Assembly: GCA_934636435.1 (NCBI GenBank)
Contig: CAKUAQ010000002.1
Span: forward strand, 13,563 to 77,562
Direction: 5' to 3'
Length of the DNA: 64,000 nucleotides
DNA from: an uncultured Eubacteriales bacterium
GTDB taxonomy: Bacteria; Bacillota; Clostridia; Oscillospirales; Acutalibacteraceae
The notes under the pieces were generated by a model. The model was not told the DNA's origin, did no database searches, and was given only the letters and a program-made list of their open reading frames with translations. This document shows, piece by piece, positions 28,815 through 36,754 of this stretch. A program made the translations under genes and the position numbers. The stretch's first letter is position 1. Every line of letters begins with the position of its first letter.

Positions 28815-29545
28815 CACCGCTCACCTCCTCCGGGAAACGCCTCCTGAAACGCCGGGGAAGCGAACACCTCCGCCGGGCTGCCGGACGCCAGCACCCGCCC
28901 CCCCAGCAGCACCACCCGGTCGGCGTGGTGCCGCACAAACTCCAGATCGTGGGAAATCAGCAGGATCACCATATCGTCCCGCCGCAGCTGCTCCAGCAGC
29001 GCATAGAACCGCTCCAGCCCCGCCGCGTCCACGCCGGACACCGGCTCATCCAGCACCAGCATATCCGGATGAGGGCGGGTGGCGATCGCCAGCAGCACCC
29101 GCTGCAGCTCCCCGCCGGACAGCCGCCCCACCGGCTTGTCCAGCAGCCCCTCCGCCTCGAACCGGGCGAAATGGCGGGCAATCTCCCCCCGCAGCTTTTT
29201 CGGCACCGGCAGAAACGCCGGATACCGGCCGGTGAAGGTCACCGCCATATCCAGCACCGTGGCCGGGGAGCCGGGGTCTACATTTAGACTTTGGGGCACA
29301 TAGCCGATGCGGGGCTTTTTCTCTGCCGGAATCCCGTCATGACCGGTGAAAATCACCTCGCCCGTATGGGGCAGCTCCCCCAGCACCGCCTTGAACAGGG
29401 TGCTTTTCCCCGCTCCGTTGCGGCCGATGACCGCCGTGATCTCCCCGCAGTGGGCGTGGAGGCTCACATCCTCCACCAGCGTATGCCCGCCCGCCCGGAC
29501 GGTGATGTGATTGATTTTCAGGCAATGCAATCCGCATCCGCTCAT
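28814..29545 (-). CDS. znuC: Zinc/manganese-type ABC transporter ATP-binding protein
   Basis: A 243-residue ATPase: Walker A GRNGAGKST (about 38-46), Q-loop GYVPQSLNVD, signature LSGGELQRV, Walker B MLVLDEPVSGVD and the switch His in LLISHDLEF. ATG 29545 lies 8 nt after AAAGGAG. The 150-nt gap to znuA has no gene or clear terminator, so the three genes probably share one transcript. Confidence 0.92.
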   Translation of the reverse strand: MSGCGLHCLKINHITVRAGGHTLVEDVSLHAHCGEITAVIGRNGAGKSTLFKAVLGELPHTGEVIFTGHDGIPAEKKPRIGYVPQSLNVDPGSPATVLDMAVTFTGRYPAFLPVPKKLRGEIARHFARFEAEGLLDKPVGRLSGGELQRVLLAIATRPHPDMLVLDEPVSGVDAAGLERFYALLEQLRRDDMVILLISHDLEFVRHHADRVVLLGGRVLASGSPAEVFASPAFQEAFPGGGER

Positions 29546-29695
29546 AAACCGTTCTCCTTTTCTTGTGGAATGGCGCATTTTGTACGGCGAAATTCCGTTG
29601 GCTCAGGCGGATTCGCCGTCCCGCGCCCCGAAAAGCCCTCTGCCGGATACACCGGCGAATCGTGCAGCCGCATAGCTGCCGTGCGCAGCGAACGC

Positions 29696-30664
29696 TCAGC
29701 CGGCTTCTCCGCACCGCTCCAGTGCCTGGGCCGTCCGCTCCATGGCCCGGAGCCAATCGTCGGCACTGCCGCTGCCCTTGACCCCGGTATCCAGCGCCAG
29801 CACCTGATTTTCCGGCACCAGCCTGTCCACCGACGGATACCGCACCGTGTACTGATCGTCATACAGCACCAGTGCGGAGGGCTCCGCCTGCACCGCGGCT
29901 GCCGCCCGCTGCAGATCCCCCGCCGACACGCCGCTCTCCTCCCCGGCGGACAGGCTCACCGCCACCGAAAACCCCAGCTCGTCCGCCAGATATGCCAGCG
30001 ATTCATGGAACAGCACACATTGCCGCCGCCCCAGCTTGTCTGCCGCCGTTTGCAGCCGCCGAGCCACCTCGTCGATGCGGCGGCGATAGGTCTCGCCGTT
30101 CTGTCGGTAGCGGGCGGCATTGTCCGGGTCGGCGGCGCACAGCGCCTGCTCCGCCGCCGTCACCTGCCGGGCATAGCGGCTGGGGCTGACCCAGATATGC
30201 TCGTTGTCGGTGTGGTGATGCTCCCCGTGGTCGTGGTCGTGATCGTAGTGGTCGTGATCGTCGTGGTCGTCGTGCTCTCCGGAGGGCAGCAGTGCGATCC
30301 CCGCCGATGTATCCGTCACCGGGGCGGTGAGGGTCGGCAGCACATCGTCGAGAAACGGCTCCGCTCCGGCGCCGTTGAGCAGCACCAGACTTGCCCGCTC
30401 CAGCGTGATGCGGTTGGCGGGGGACAGCTGGTAATCGTGGAGACAGCCAGTGGATGCGCCGGTGAGGTTCTCCACCGCCACGTCATCCACCCCGGCGGTG
30501 AGCTGCTGCGCCGCCACATAGAGGGGATAATTGGTCGTCACCACCGTGAAAGCGGCGCTTTCCGTCCTGCCGCCCCCCAGCAGCACCGTCAGCAGCACCC
30601 CCGCCGCTGCAATTCCCGCCAGCAGTCCCGCCACCGGCGCATAATGTCGTACTGTTCCTCGCAT
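29696..30664 (-). CDS. znuA: Zinc-type ABC transporter substrate-binding protein
   Basis: A 322-residue cluster A-I binding protein. It has an N-terminal hydrophobic anchor (about 10-32) but no lipobox cysteine, unusual for a Gram-positive binding protein. The mature part starts FTVVTTNYPLYVAAQQL. A long His/Asp-rich loop (about residues 130-153, including HDDHDDHDHYDHDHDHG) is the classic zinc-trapping loop of ZnuA. Ligand candidates are His in GCLHDYQLS, His in DNEHIWVSPSRY, His in FHESLAYLADELG and Asp in LALDTG. The loop makes zinc more likely than manganese. No Zur-type operator was recognised. Confidence 0.9.
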   Translation of the reverse strand: MRGTVRHYAPVAGLLAGIAAAGVLLTVLLGGGRTESAAFTVVTTNYPLYVAAQQLTAGVDDVAVENLTGASTGCLHDYQLSPANRITLERASLVLLNGAGAEPFLDDVLPTLTAPVTDTSAGIALLPSGEHDDHDDHDHYDHDHDHGEHHHTDNEHIWVSPSRYARQVTAAEQALCAADPDNAARYRQNGETYRRRIDEVARRLQTAADKLGRRQCVLFHESLAYLADELGFSVAVSLSAGEESGVSAGDLQRAAAAVQAEPSALVLYDDQYTVRYPSVDRLVPENQVLALDTGVKGSGSADDWLRAMERTAQALERCGEAG

Positions 30665-30710
30665 ACCGTCCTCCCATTCTCCGCGCGGTGTGATATTCTT
30701 CAGTTCTATC

Positions 30711-30739
30711 AGTATACCCGCTCCGGGGGTAAATGTAAA
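30711..30739 (-). promoter_or_regulatory. znuACB promoter
   Basis: Read leftward: TTTACA (30734-30739), 17-bp spacer, TATACT (30711-30716), 47 nt before the znuA start. Confidence 0.65.
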
Positions 30740-31283
30740 GCCCTTGACCGGATTGTTGCCGAAAATCGACCGGTTTTTTCACCGGCAGTCGACCAAGGAT
30801 GGAAAACCCGACGAGCAGCCCCGCCAATGCATTCCGGGCCACAGAGCAGACGATCCCGCAAATCAGCGACACGGACGGCCGAATGGACGGAGATTTGCGG
30901 CGGGTACGTTTGTCTGCCGGAGCGAAGAACGGCGGAACAACGGATCGCCGCAATAGGCGGTCGCTGCGCCGGGAGGTCCGGCTCCGCAGATCGGTCGCGC
31001 ATCCGACAGCCAATCGGCTTTTTCGGGGCGGTGTTCTGTGGACAAGCGGAGCTTTCCGGCGGCGGCGACGGTCCGGCAGGTCGGTGTCGGATACGCTTTT
31101 CGTCGCCGTTGGGAGCGGCACTGAAGCCTCGGTGACCGGCACGGAGAGAGCAAACAGCACCGACGCTACAGCAGCCGATCCACTGCACCCGGCGACAGAC
31201 GGACCGGAGGCTGCGGTGCCGTACGGCAGACCGTACACAGAGGCGGCTGCTTCTCTTTTCAATACGTATTCTTGTCCATAAAA
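30740..31283. other. Gene-free stretch of about 540 bp
   Basis: Open frames cross it on both strands but are Arg/Ser/Pro-rich, lack ribosome sites and look like products of high G+C. I see no repeats, RNA gene or family match here. Confidence 0.5.
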
Positions 31284-31322
31284 TATACTCTGCGTATCTT
31301 CACACCGGATACGCAGAGTATA
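31284..31322 (-). terminator. queT terminator
   Basis: A 15-bp perfect stem (31284-31298 with 31308-31322) starting 16 nt after the stop. Leftward it is followed by TTTTATGG. Confidence 0.85.
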
Positions 31323-31338
31323 AAATAATCAGTATAAT

Positions 31339-31875
31339 TCAGTCCGTAAAGATTTTGCCCGCTGCTCCGGTGCGACACAGAGCCGCGGCCAGGATGCCGC
31401 CCCCCGCCACGCAGGCGATCAATTCGCCCAATCCTACGCTGCCCATCTGAATGAACAGCACAGGCACGGAAAATTCCGGCGCCACCAGCGCCAGCTCCGC
31501 CCCCACGATCAGGGCGTTGAGGATCACCGGGGGCAGCGTGGATAATAGCGGCACACCGCCCAGCTTCCGGTTGCGCAGGTGGTAGCTCCACACCGCCGCC
31601 AGCCCGGTGGCCAGCGGCCCCAGCAGCAGATCCAGCGCCCCCGCCGGGTTGGCACCCATGGTCAGCCCGACAAGGTTGGACACGAGACAGCCGACAATCA
31701 AGCCGGGAATCGCAGCGGGGGTGAACGCCGCCAGCACGGTCAGCGCCTCCGACAGGCGACACTGAAGCCCCGCAAAGGACAGGGGAGCCAGCAGCAGCGT
31801 CAGGGCGGCATACAGGCCGCCGATGACACCGGCGGTCACCAACCGCCGTACGGACATGGTTTTCTGTTTTGACAT
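31339..31875 (-). CDS. queT: QueT-family transporter (ECF S component for a queuosine precursor)
   Basis: A 178-residue membrane protein with about five or six helices. The N-terminal GGLYAALTLLLAPLSFAGLQ followed by CRLSEALTVLAAFTPAAIPG is the QueT pattern. QueT proteins are substrate-capture subunits of energy-coupling-factor transporters, linked to queuosine precursors by their preQ1 riboswitches. They need the shared EcfAA'T module, not in this window. ATG 31875 follows AAAGGAG, which lies at the end of the candidate riboswitch. Confidence 0.85.
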   Translation of the reverse strand: MSKQKTMSVRRLVTAGVIGGLYAALTLLLAPLSFAGLQCRLSEALTVLAAFTPAAIPGLIVGCLVSNLVGLTMGANPAGALDLLLGPLATGLAAVWSYHLRNRKLGGVPLLSTLPPVILNALIVGAELALVAPEFSVPVLFIQMGSVGLGELIACVAGGGILAAALCRTGAAGKIFTD

Positions 31876-31884
31876 GACAAATCG

Positions 31885-31927
31885 CTCCTTTAGTTTTGTT
31901 TTAAGTCAGGAAGGTTTCGAACTGACT
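31885..31927 (-). promoter_or_regulatory. Candidate preQ1-I-like riboswitch before queT
   Basis: On the coding strand a 6-bp stem (AGTCAG at 31922-31927, CTGACT at 31904-31909) closes a 12-nt loop containing AAACC. It is followed by an A-rich tail ending AACAAAACTAAAGG. This order (short stem, 11-12-nt loop, A-rich tail, pairing with AAGG of the ribosome site) is that of class I preQ1 pseudoknots, and the loop CCTT could pair with AAGG. The match to consensus is partial. Confidence 0.45.
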
Positions 31928-32043
31928 GATAGTGGGTAGCCTTTAGACATTCGGTCGCGGGAGAACGGAGAAATCGGTGGGGCATTCCCCTTTTCCCATT
32001 TTCCGCTGCTTGAACACCACATCGACAGATTGGCGTTGCGGTT

Positions 32044-32856
32044 TTATGCGCCGTTTTCCGTTTTCCGATTTCCTGTTGCTTGCACGGTATTTCTTTTGTG
32101 TTTCCGTTTTTCCGAATCCCTGTTTTTTGGCTGTTCATACCGGTATAAAAACTTCCGCCCCGATTTTTCCCGGGTGATCACCTCCAGCGTTAATAATACC
32201 TTGAGCGTGCCCTGCAGGGTGCGCCCCTGTTGGTGGACGGCCTTGCCGAATTCCGCCGCCGTAAAAGGGTTCGGAAGCCCGGCGGGCAGCAGCGCCCGAT
32301 AATCCGACGCGCCGCGCAGCGTCAGCGTCTCGGGCGGTATCTCCGTGCGTGGATACCGCTCCGCCCGGTGGCTGCCCCGCTTGCCCCCGTGGCCCCAACC
32401 ATCCGCCAGCCGATGCTCCTCCACATCCAGCAGCACCAGCGTCACCGTCAGCCGGGGGTGGTGCAGACAGGGCAGCAGATAGATGAGCTGCCCTCCGGCA
32501 TCCGCCCAGCTGCCCCGGCGGGGCGAGCGGCGGGGCGGTGTCACCTCGCCGGTGACCGGGTCAATCCAGCACAGCCACTTCTGCCGCACGATGGGATGCA
32601 CCACCGTCACCGGATAACGCTCCAGCAGCACCGTCAGCTTACGCCGCAGCGCCGAAAAATTGGCGGTCTGGATCTCCGTCACCCGTTCCCCGTCAAACAC
32701 ATCCGCCACGAAGCCCTCCGGCAGCGGCACCTCCCAGTGGGCGGGATTTTCATCCGCCCAGCGTTTCAGCGCCGCGTGAACGGTTTTCTCCCCCCATGTG
32801 CCGATGCCGCCCGCCGTCGGCTCCCGGGCCGCTTCCAGCGCCGCTCTAAGCTCCAT
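32044..32856 (-). CDS. Conserved protein of unknown function
   Basis: A 270-residue soluble protein I cannot assign to a named family with confidence. The N-terminal GGIGTWGEKTVHAALKRWAD and the following VADVFDGERVTEIQT then FSALRRKL recall a nuclease-like fold (acidic residue, E-x-Q, then Lys), but the resemblance is weak. The middle has HPIVRQKWLCWIDPVTGEVT and the rest may be a winged-helix-like region (FTAAEFGKAVHQQGRTLQGT). The C-terminal tail is Lys/Arg/Asn-rich. The start lies inside the end of the thioesterase gene (11-nt overlap), so the two are co-translated. Confidence 0.6.
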   Translation of the reverse strand: MELRAALEAAREPTAGGIGTWGEKTVHAALKRWADENPAHWEVPLPEGFVADVFDGERVTEIQTANFSALRRKLTVLLERYPVTVVHPIVRQKWLCWIDPVTGEVTPPRRSPRRGSWADAGGQLIYLLPCLHHPRLTVTLVLLDVEEHRLADGWGHGGKRGSHRAERYPRTEIPPETLTLRGASDYRALLPAGLPNPFTAAEFGKAVHQQGRTLQGTLKVLLTLEVITREKSGRKFLYRYEQPKNRDSEKRKHKRNTVQATGNRKTENGA

Positions 32857-33607
32857 GGTCGTCTGTCACCAGCCCGATCCTTGCCGCAAAGATGGGCAGT
32901 TCCCCCCGGCTGCCACGCAGGTAGAGCGCATCGCCCTGCCGGGCGGATTCCAGCGCCACCGACTCTCCGGGACGGCTCTCATGGTGGAATTGCAGCGTGA
33001 TTTCCCCCGCCGCCGTCCCCGGCGGCAGCAGGTCCTCGCACAGGTCGGCGTAATGGGTGTTGTTCATATGCCCGTTCATATCCGCATCGGAGGGGCGCAC
33101 CCGATAGTCCCCCGCCGAGGTCAGTGCCGGCAGAATCAGCCGTCCGGGGTCGGAGCAATCCACCCGCCGCTCCGGCTGGGCGGGAATGGCGAACCGGTCA
33201 AATTCCTCCCCCCGCAGCAGACGGTGGTCGGCGGTGGACACCAGCGCAAACTCCATCACCCCCCGGATGATCTCCGCACCACCTGCGTCCACCCACCGAT
33301 AACAGCGGTAAAACCGGGGGCCTTTCCGTTGTCGGTGCCAGGTCTCCACCGTCACCCGCTCCTCCATGCCGGGGCGGCGCAGCAGCTGTCCATGCCACCG
33401 CACGCACACAAACGCCATCCCCAGCGCCGCCATGCCCCGCCAGCCCAGGCCGCCGGGGGCAAAGTGCTGCTCCGCCGCCTCCTGCTGATACCGCAGCACC
33501 GCCGCCGGGCGCAGTTTCCCGTCCGGCGCCACATCAAAAGAGGCGACTTGCAGCGGATATTCATATACAGCCGGTATATTTTCTGCACAAATATACAGTT
33601 CGGACAT
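32846..33607 (-). CDS. Acyl-ACP thioesterase
   Basis: A 253-residue double hot-dog protein of the FatA/FatB type. The first half has LRYQQEAAEQHFAPGGLGW and RRPGMEERVTVETWHRQRKG. The second half has the conserved active-site segment DMNGHMNNTHYADLCEDLL (Asn, His and Asn are catalytic positions in plant enzymes). It would release fatty acids from acyl carrier protein. ATG 33607 follows GGAGG; the 54-codon longer frame has no site. Located downstream of parB, a link seen in several Clostridia as far as I recall, but with no obvious functional bond. Confidence 0.85.
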   Translation of the reverse strand: MSELYICAENIPAVYEYPLQVASFDVAPDGKLRPAAVLRYQQEAAEQHFAPGGLGWRGMAALGMAFVCVRWHGQLLRRPGMEERVTVETWHRQRKGPRFYRCYRWVDAGGAEIIRGVMEFALVSTADHRLLRGEEFDRFAIPAQPERRVDCSDPGRLILPALTSAGDYRVRPSDADMNGHMNNTHYADLCEDLLPPGTAAGEITLQFHHESRPGESVALESARQGDALYLRGSRGELPIFAARIGLVTDDHGA

Positions 33608-33680
33608 ATTTACCTCCGTAAAATCAACGGCAGGCAGCGTTTGCTGCCCGCCGCACGTTGTTGCTCCGCCTACACCGAGA

Positions 33681-34541
33681 TCACGGATTTTGCTCCGCCA
33701 GCCGGTTGGCCAGCGCCTGCAGGTCCTCAGCATCGAAGAATTCGATCTGCAGCGTGCCACCCTTGGCATCGCCGGTGACCTTTACCTGTCGCCCGAGATT
33801 TTCCCGCAACGCCAGTGCCACCTCGTCGAAAAAGCTATCCCGGCGGGGCTTGGGATCGGCGGGGGCTTTCGGAGCTTTCTTCGCCTGCTTGGCCAACCGT
33901 TCCAGCTCCCGCACCGACAGCCCCTTATCCACAGCGGTCTGCGCCATCCGCAACATGGTCTCCTCATCCTCAAACGCCAGCACCGACCGGGCGTGTCCGG
34001 CAGACAGAGAGCCGTCCGCCACCAGTGCCGCCACCGATTGGGGCAGCCGCAGCAGCCGCAGAGCGTTGGCCACCGCCGGACGGGATTTATTCACCACCTG
34101 GGCCGCCTGCTCCTGAGTCATGCCGTAGCCCTCCATCAGAGTCTGGTAGCCCAGCGCCTCCTCCATGGGATTCAGATCCTCCCGCTGGAGGTTTTCGATC
34201 AGCGCCAGCTCGGCAGCCTCCTGCTCGTTCATATCCCGCACCACCACGGGCACCTCGCTGAGCCCCGCGATCTGGGAGGCGCGCCAGCGGCGCTCCCCCG
34301 CCACCAGCTGATAGCTGCCGTCGGGCATGGGACGCACCAGCAGAGGCTGCAGCACTCCATGCTGGGCGATGGAATCCGCCAGCTCCCGCAACGCCTCATC
34401 GTCAAACTGTTTCCGGGGCTGCTCCCGGTTGGGGACGATCTCATGAATGGGCAGCGACACCGTGCGGGCGTCGTCCTCCAGTGTGTTTTCCGCAAACAGC
34501 ACGTCCAGGCCCTTGCCCAGACCGCCTTTTTTCATCGCCAT
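33681..34541 (-). CDS. parB: Chromosome partitioning protein ParB (Spo0J)
   Basis: A 286-residue CTP-dependent DNA clamp. N-terminus MAMKKGGLGKGLDVLFAEN; CTPase domain with NREQPRKQF, QHGVLQPLLVRP and GERRWRASQIAG; then ENLQREDLNPMEEA and the helix-turn-helix MTQEQAAQVVNKSRPAVANA. A C-terminal dimer domain ends ALANRLAEQNP. It loads at the parS sites found at 36612 and 41943 and recruits SMC. It is separated from parA by a 505-nt repeat-bearing gap, unusual because parA-parB pairs normally abut. Confidence 0.96.
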   Translation of the reverse strand: MAMKKGGLGKGLDVLFAENTLEDDARTVSLPIHEIVPNREQPRKQFDDEALRELADSIAQHGVLQPLLVRPMPDGSYQLVAGERRWRASQIAGLSEVPVVVRDMNEQEAAELALIENLQREDLNPMEEALGYQTLMEGYGMTQEQAAQVVNKSRPAVANALRLLRLPQSVAALVADGSLSAGHARSVLAFEDEETMLRMAQTAVDKGLSVRELERLAKQAKKAPKAPADPKPRRDSFFDEVALALRENLGRQVKVTGDAKGGTLQIEFFDAEDLQALANRLAEQNP

Positions 34542-34560
34542 AATCGGACTCCTTCCAAGA

Positions 34561-34785
34561 TAGTATATAGGGGTTAGTCGTTCGTTAGCAGGAGAGACGG
34601 GATAAACTCCGGTCGACCGCGCATTAGATGTGGAGTTAATAGTATATGGGGGTTAGTCGTTCGTTAACAGGAGAGACGGCATAAACTCCGGTCGACTGCG
34701 CATTAGATGTGGAGTTAATAGTATATGGGGGTTAGTCGTTCGTTAGCAGGAGAGACGGCATAAACTCCGGTCGACCGCGCATTCG
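34561..34785. repeat. 79-bp tandem repeat, about 2.8 copies
   Basis: Units start at 34561, 34640 and 34719 with TAGTATAT and are nearly identical; the third stops near 34785. Each carries GGTTAGTCGTTCGTTA, a GGAGAGACGG block and GTCGAC. The unit sits between parA and the parB start, so it may lie in the parB leader. Confidence 0.85.
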
Positions 34786-34934
34786 GCTGTCGAGTGCTCG
34801 ACAGCGGGAGGCGGGAGAAACGAAGTGGCGCCGGGCGGCTGTCCCCACCGGTGTCCGGTGGTCGATAACAAACAACGACCCGTGCGAGCAAGTCTTGCTG
34901 TGGGACACCCGACCATTCCCGCTCTTTTAACCGC

Positions 34935-35046
34935 CGTTTTTCTAACCGCTAACAACTGCTTTCCGTTCTCCTAACGACTATTCACTAACGACTAACGGCT
35001 GCTTTCCGTTCTCCCGTTCTCCTAACGACTATTCTCTAACGACTAA
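34935..35046. repeat. Direct repeats with CTAACGACTA motifs after parA
   Basis: Two imperfect copies of GCTTTCCGTTCTC...CTAACGACTATTC...CTAACGACTAAC lie just after the parA stop. Read on the other strand they contain TTAGTCGTTAG and GGAGAACGG, the same blocks as the 79-bp repeat. The region between the two repeat tracts holds no gene. Confidence 0.7.
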
Positions 35047-35808
35047 CTACTGATTTGCCAGCATTTCCTCCGCCACTTCCCGATAGCACTTAGCGCCCTT
35101 GGACGCCTTGTCATAGTAGTTGATGGGGCGGCCGAAAGAGGGCGCCTCTGCCAGCCGCACGCTACGGGGCACCACCGCCCCGTACACCTTGCGGGGGAAG
35201 AACTTTTTGACCTCCGCCGCCACCTGCTGGGTGAGGTTCGTGCGCCCGTCGTACATGGTGAACAGCACCCCCTCCAGCTCCAAGCCGGGGTTGTACAGCC
35301 GTTTCACCTGCCGCACGGTGGCGATCAGCTGGGACAGCCCCTCCAGCGCGTAGTATTCCGGCTGCACCGGAATGAGGAAGGTGTCCGCCGCCACCAGCGC
35401 ATTGAGGGTCAGCAGCCCCAGCGCCGGCGGGCAATCGATGAAAATGAAATCGTACCGCTCCCGATAGGGCGCCAGCGCCGCTTTCAGACGGCTCTCCCGG
35501 CGGGGCAGATCCACCATCTCGATCTCCGCCCCCGCCAGCGCCACGCTGGAGGGCACAATGGACAGCCGTTCAAACTCCGTGCGGATGGCCGCCCGGTCGC
35601 TGCCCTCCGCCCCCGCCAGCAGATCATAGGTGGACAGCTGCACCCGGCGCTTATCCAGTCCCACGCCGCTGGTGGCGTTGCCCTGGGGGTCGATATCCAC
35701 CAGCAGACAGGTCTTGCCCATCTCCGCCACGGTGGACGCCACGTTGACGGCGGTGGTGGTCTTTCCCACGCCGCCCTTCTGGGTGACTACCGCTATAACC
35801 TTTGCCAT
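35047..35808 (-). CDS. parA: Chromosome partitioning ATPase ParA (Soj)
   Basis: A 253-residue deviant Walker-A ATPase: KGGVGKTTTAVNVA (about 11-24), VDIDPQGNATSG (about 38-49), Walker B IFIDCPPALG and a C-terminal RSVRLAEAPSFGRPINYYDK typical of chromosomal Soj. It moves ParB-parS complexes and, in Bacillus, modulates DnaA. Five bases separate it from the upstream TRIC-like gene. Confidence 0.97.
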   Translation of the reverse strand: MAKVIAVVTQKGGVGKTTTAVNVASTVAEMGKTCLLVDIDPQGNATSGVGLDKRRVQLSTYDLLAGAEGSDRAAIRTEFERLSIVPSSVALAGAEIEMVDLPRRESRLKAALAPYRERYDFIFIDCPPALGLLTLNALVAADTFLIPVQPEYYALEGLSQLIATVRQVKRLYNPGLELEGVLFTMYDGRTNLTQQVAAEVKKFFPRKVYGAVVPRSVRLAEAPSFGRPINYYDKASKGAKCYREVAEEMLANQ

Positions 35809-35813
35809 CGTCC

Positions 35814-36521
35814 TCAGCCTTTCTGTCCATCGCCGGATATTCCGGCGGTTTCGGTATTCTGTGTGTCCTCCGCCCGTTCCCGCAGCCGGGAATGGACCCG
35901 GGGCAGATTCCAGCGGAAATGCGCCGCCAACAGCCGTATGGCGATCACCAGCACCACACCGGAAACGATCGCCGCCGTTTCCTGTATGCCGCGCAGCAGA
36001 TAGTACGCCAAGCTGCCGGACAGAGCTGCCAGCGCATAAATGCGCTTGCGCAGCACAAAGGGCTTCTGCCCCGCCAGCACATCCCGCAGCATCCCGCCGC
36101 CCACGGCGGTGGTCATCCCCAGAAACAGCGCCAGCAGCGTGTTATCCCCATAGCCGGCGGCGATGGTGACCTGCACCCCCACCACCGAAAAAGCGCCCAG
36201 CCCCACGGCATCAAACACATTGATGATCTTATCCACCAATTCCCGGTGACGCTGCATCCCGTCAAAGGTGAAATACACGATGCAGAACACCACCAGCGAG
36301 GTGGCCAGCGCCACCAGAATGTAGCGGGGCTCGGTGAACGCCGCCGGCGGCACCCGCCCCAGCAGGGTATCCCGCAGCATTCCGCCGCCCACGGCGGTGA
36401 CGGCGCCCAGAAACAGCACCCCGAACACATCCATCGCCATATCCACCGCCATCAGCGCGCCGGACACGGCAAATGCCACCGTTCCCAGCATTTCGGCGAT
36501 AAAAAACACCCGCTCGACCAC
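35814..36521 (-). CDS. TRIC/UPF0126-type membrane channel protein (GTG start)
   Basis: A 235-residue protein with seven hydrophobic helices and an internal duplication. Each half has the block TAVGGGMLRD (VTAVGGGMLRDTLLGRVPP and TTAVGGGMLRDVLAGQKP). This is the prokaryotic trimeric intracellular cation channel family, potassium-permeable in studied cases. GTG 36521 follows AAAAGGGGCGG; the longer frame upstream runs through the parS site and is not used. The C-terminal tail is polar. It precedes parA with a 5-nt gap. Confidence 0.8.
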   Translation of the reverse strand: MVERVFFIAEMLGTVAFAVSGALMAVDMAMDVFGVLFLGAVTAVGGGMLRDTLLGRVPPAAFTEPRYILVALATSLVVFCIVYFTFDGMQRHRELVDKIINVFDAVGLGAFSVVGVQVTIAAGYGDNTLLALFLGMTTAVGGGMLRDVLAGQKPFVLRKRIYALAALSGSLAYYLLRGIQETAAIVSGVVLVIAIRLLAAHFRWNLPRVHSRLRERAEDTQNTETAGISGDGQKG

Positions 36522-36611
36522 GGAAACCGCCCCTTTTTCGTTGCTGAATATAAGTGTATCATACTTTTGCGCCGCTGTAAATGGTTTTTTCGGAAATGAA
36601 TCAAGCAAAAA

Positions 36612-36627
36612 TGTTTCACGTGAAACA
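36612..36627. other. parS site 1
   Basis: TGTTTCACGTGAAACA, a perfect 16-bp match to the Bacillus parS consensus. It lies about 90 bp upstream of the TRIC-parA unit. Confidence 0.97.
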
Positions 36628-36686
36628 TTTCTTCTGTTTTGGGGCGCCTCTCCCCCGCCGCCGACAGCCGCCCGAAAAACGCACAA

Positions 36687-36720
36687 GACCCCGCGACGGT
36701 CTTGCCACCGTCGCGGGGTC
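36687..36720 (-). terminator. Terminator of the pyrR-uraA operon
   Basis: A 14-bp perfect stem (36687-36700 with 36707-36720). Leftward it is followed by TTGTGCGTTTTT, 34 nt after the uraA stop. Confidence 0.8.
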
Positions 36721-36754
36721 CACAGAGCTACAGGGTTTCGGAGCGCCGGTCGTC

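Noticed and set aside
30483..31262. A minus-strand frame upstream of znuA with a signal-peptide-like start
   Set aside because: It overlaps znuA in another frame, lacks a ribosome site, and the body is Arg/Ser-rich with no recognisable features.
31890..32138. A small minus-strand Lys/Arg-rich frame upstream of queT
   Set aside because: It overlaps the riboswitch candidate and the end of the preceding gene, with no ribosome site.
34561..34785. The 79-bp tandem array as a CRISPR
   Set aside because: The units are nearly identical across their full length with no unique spacers, and no cas genes are near.
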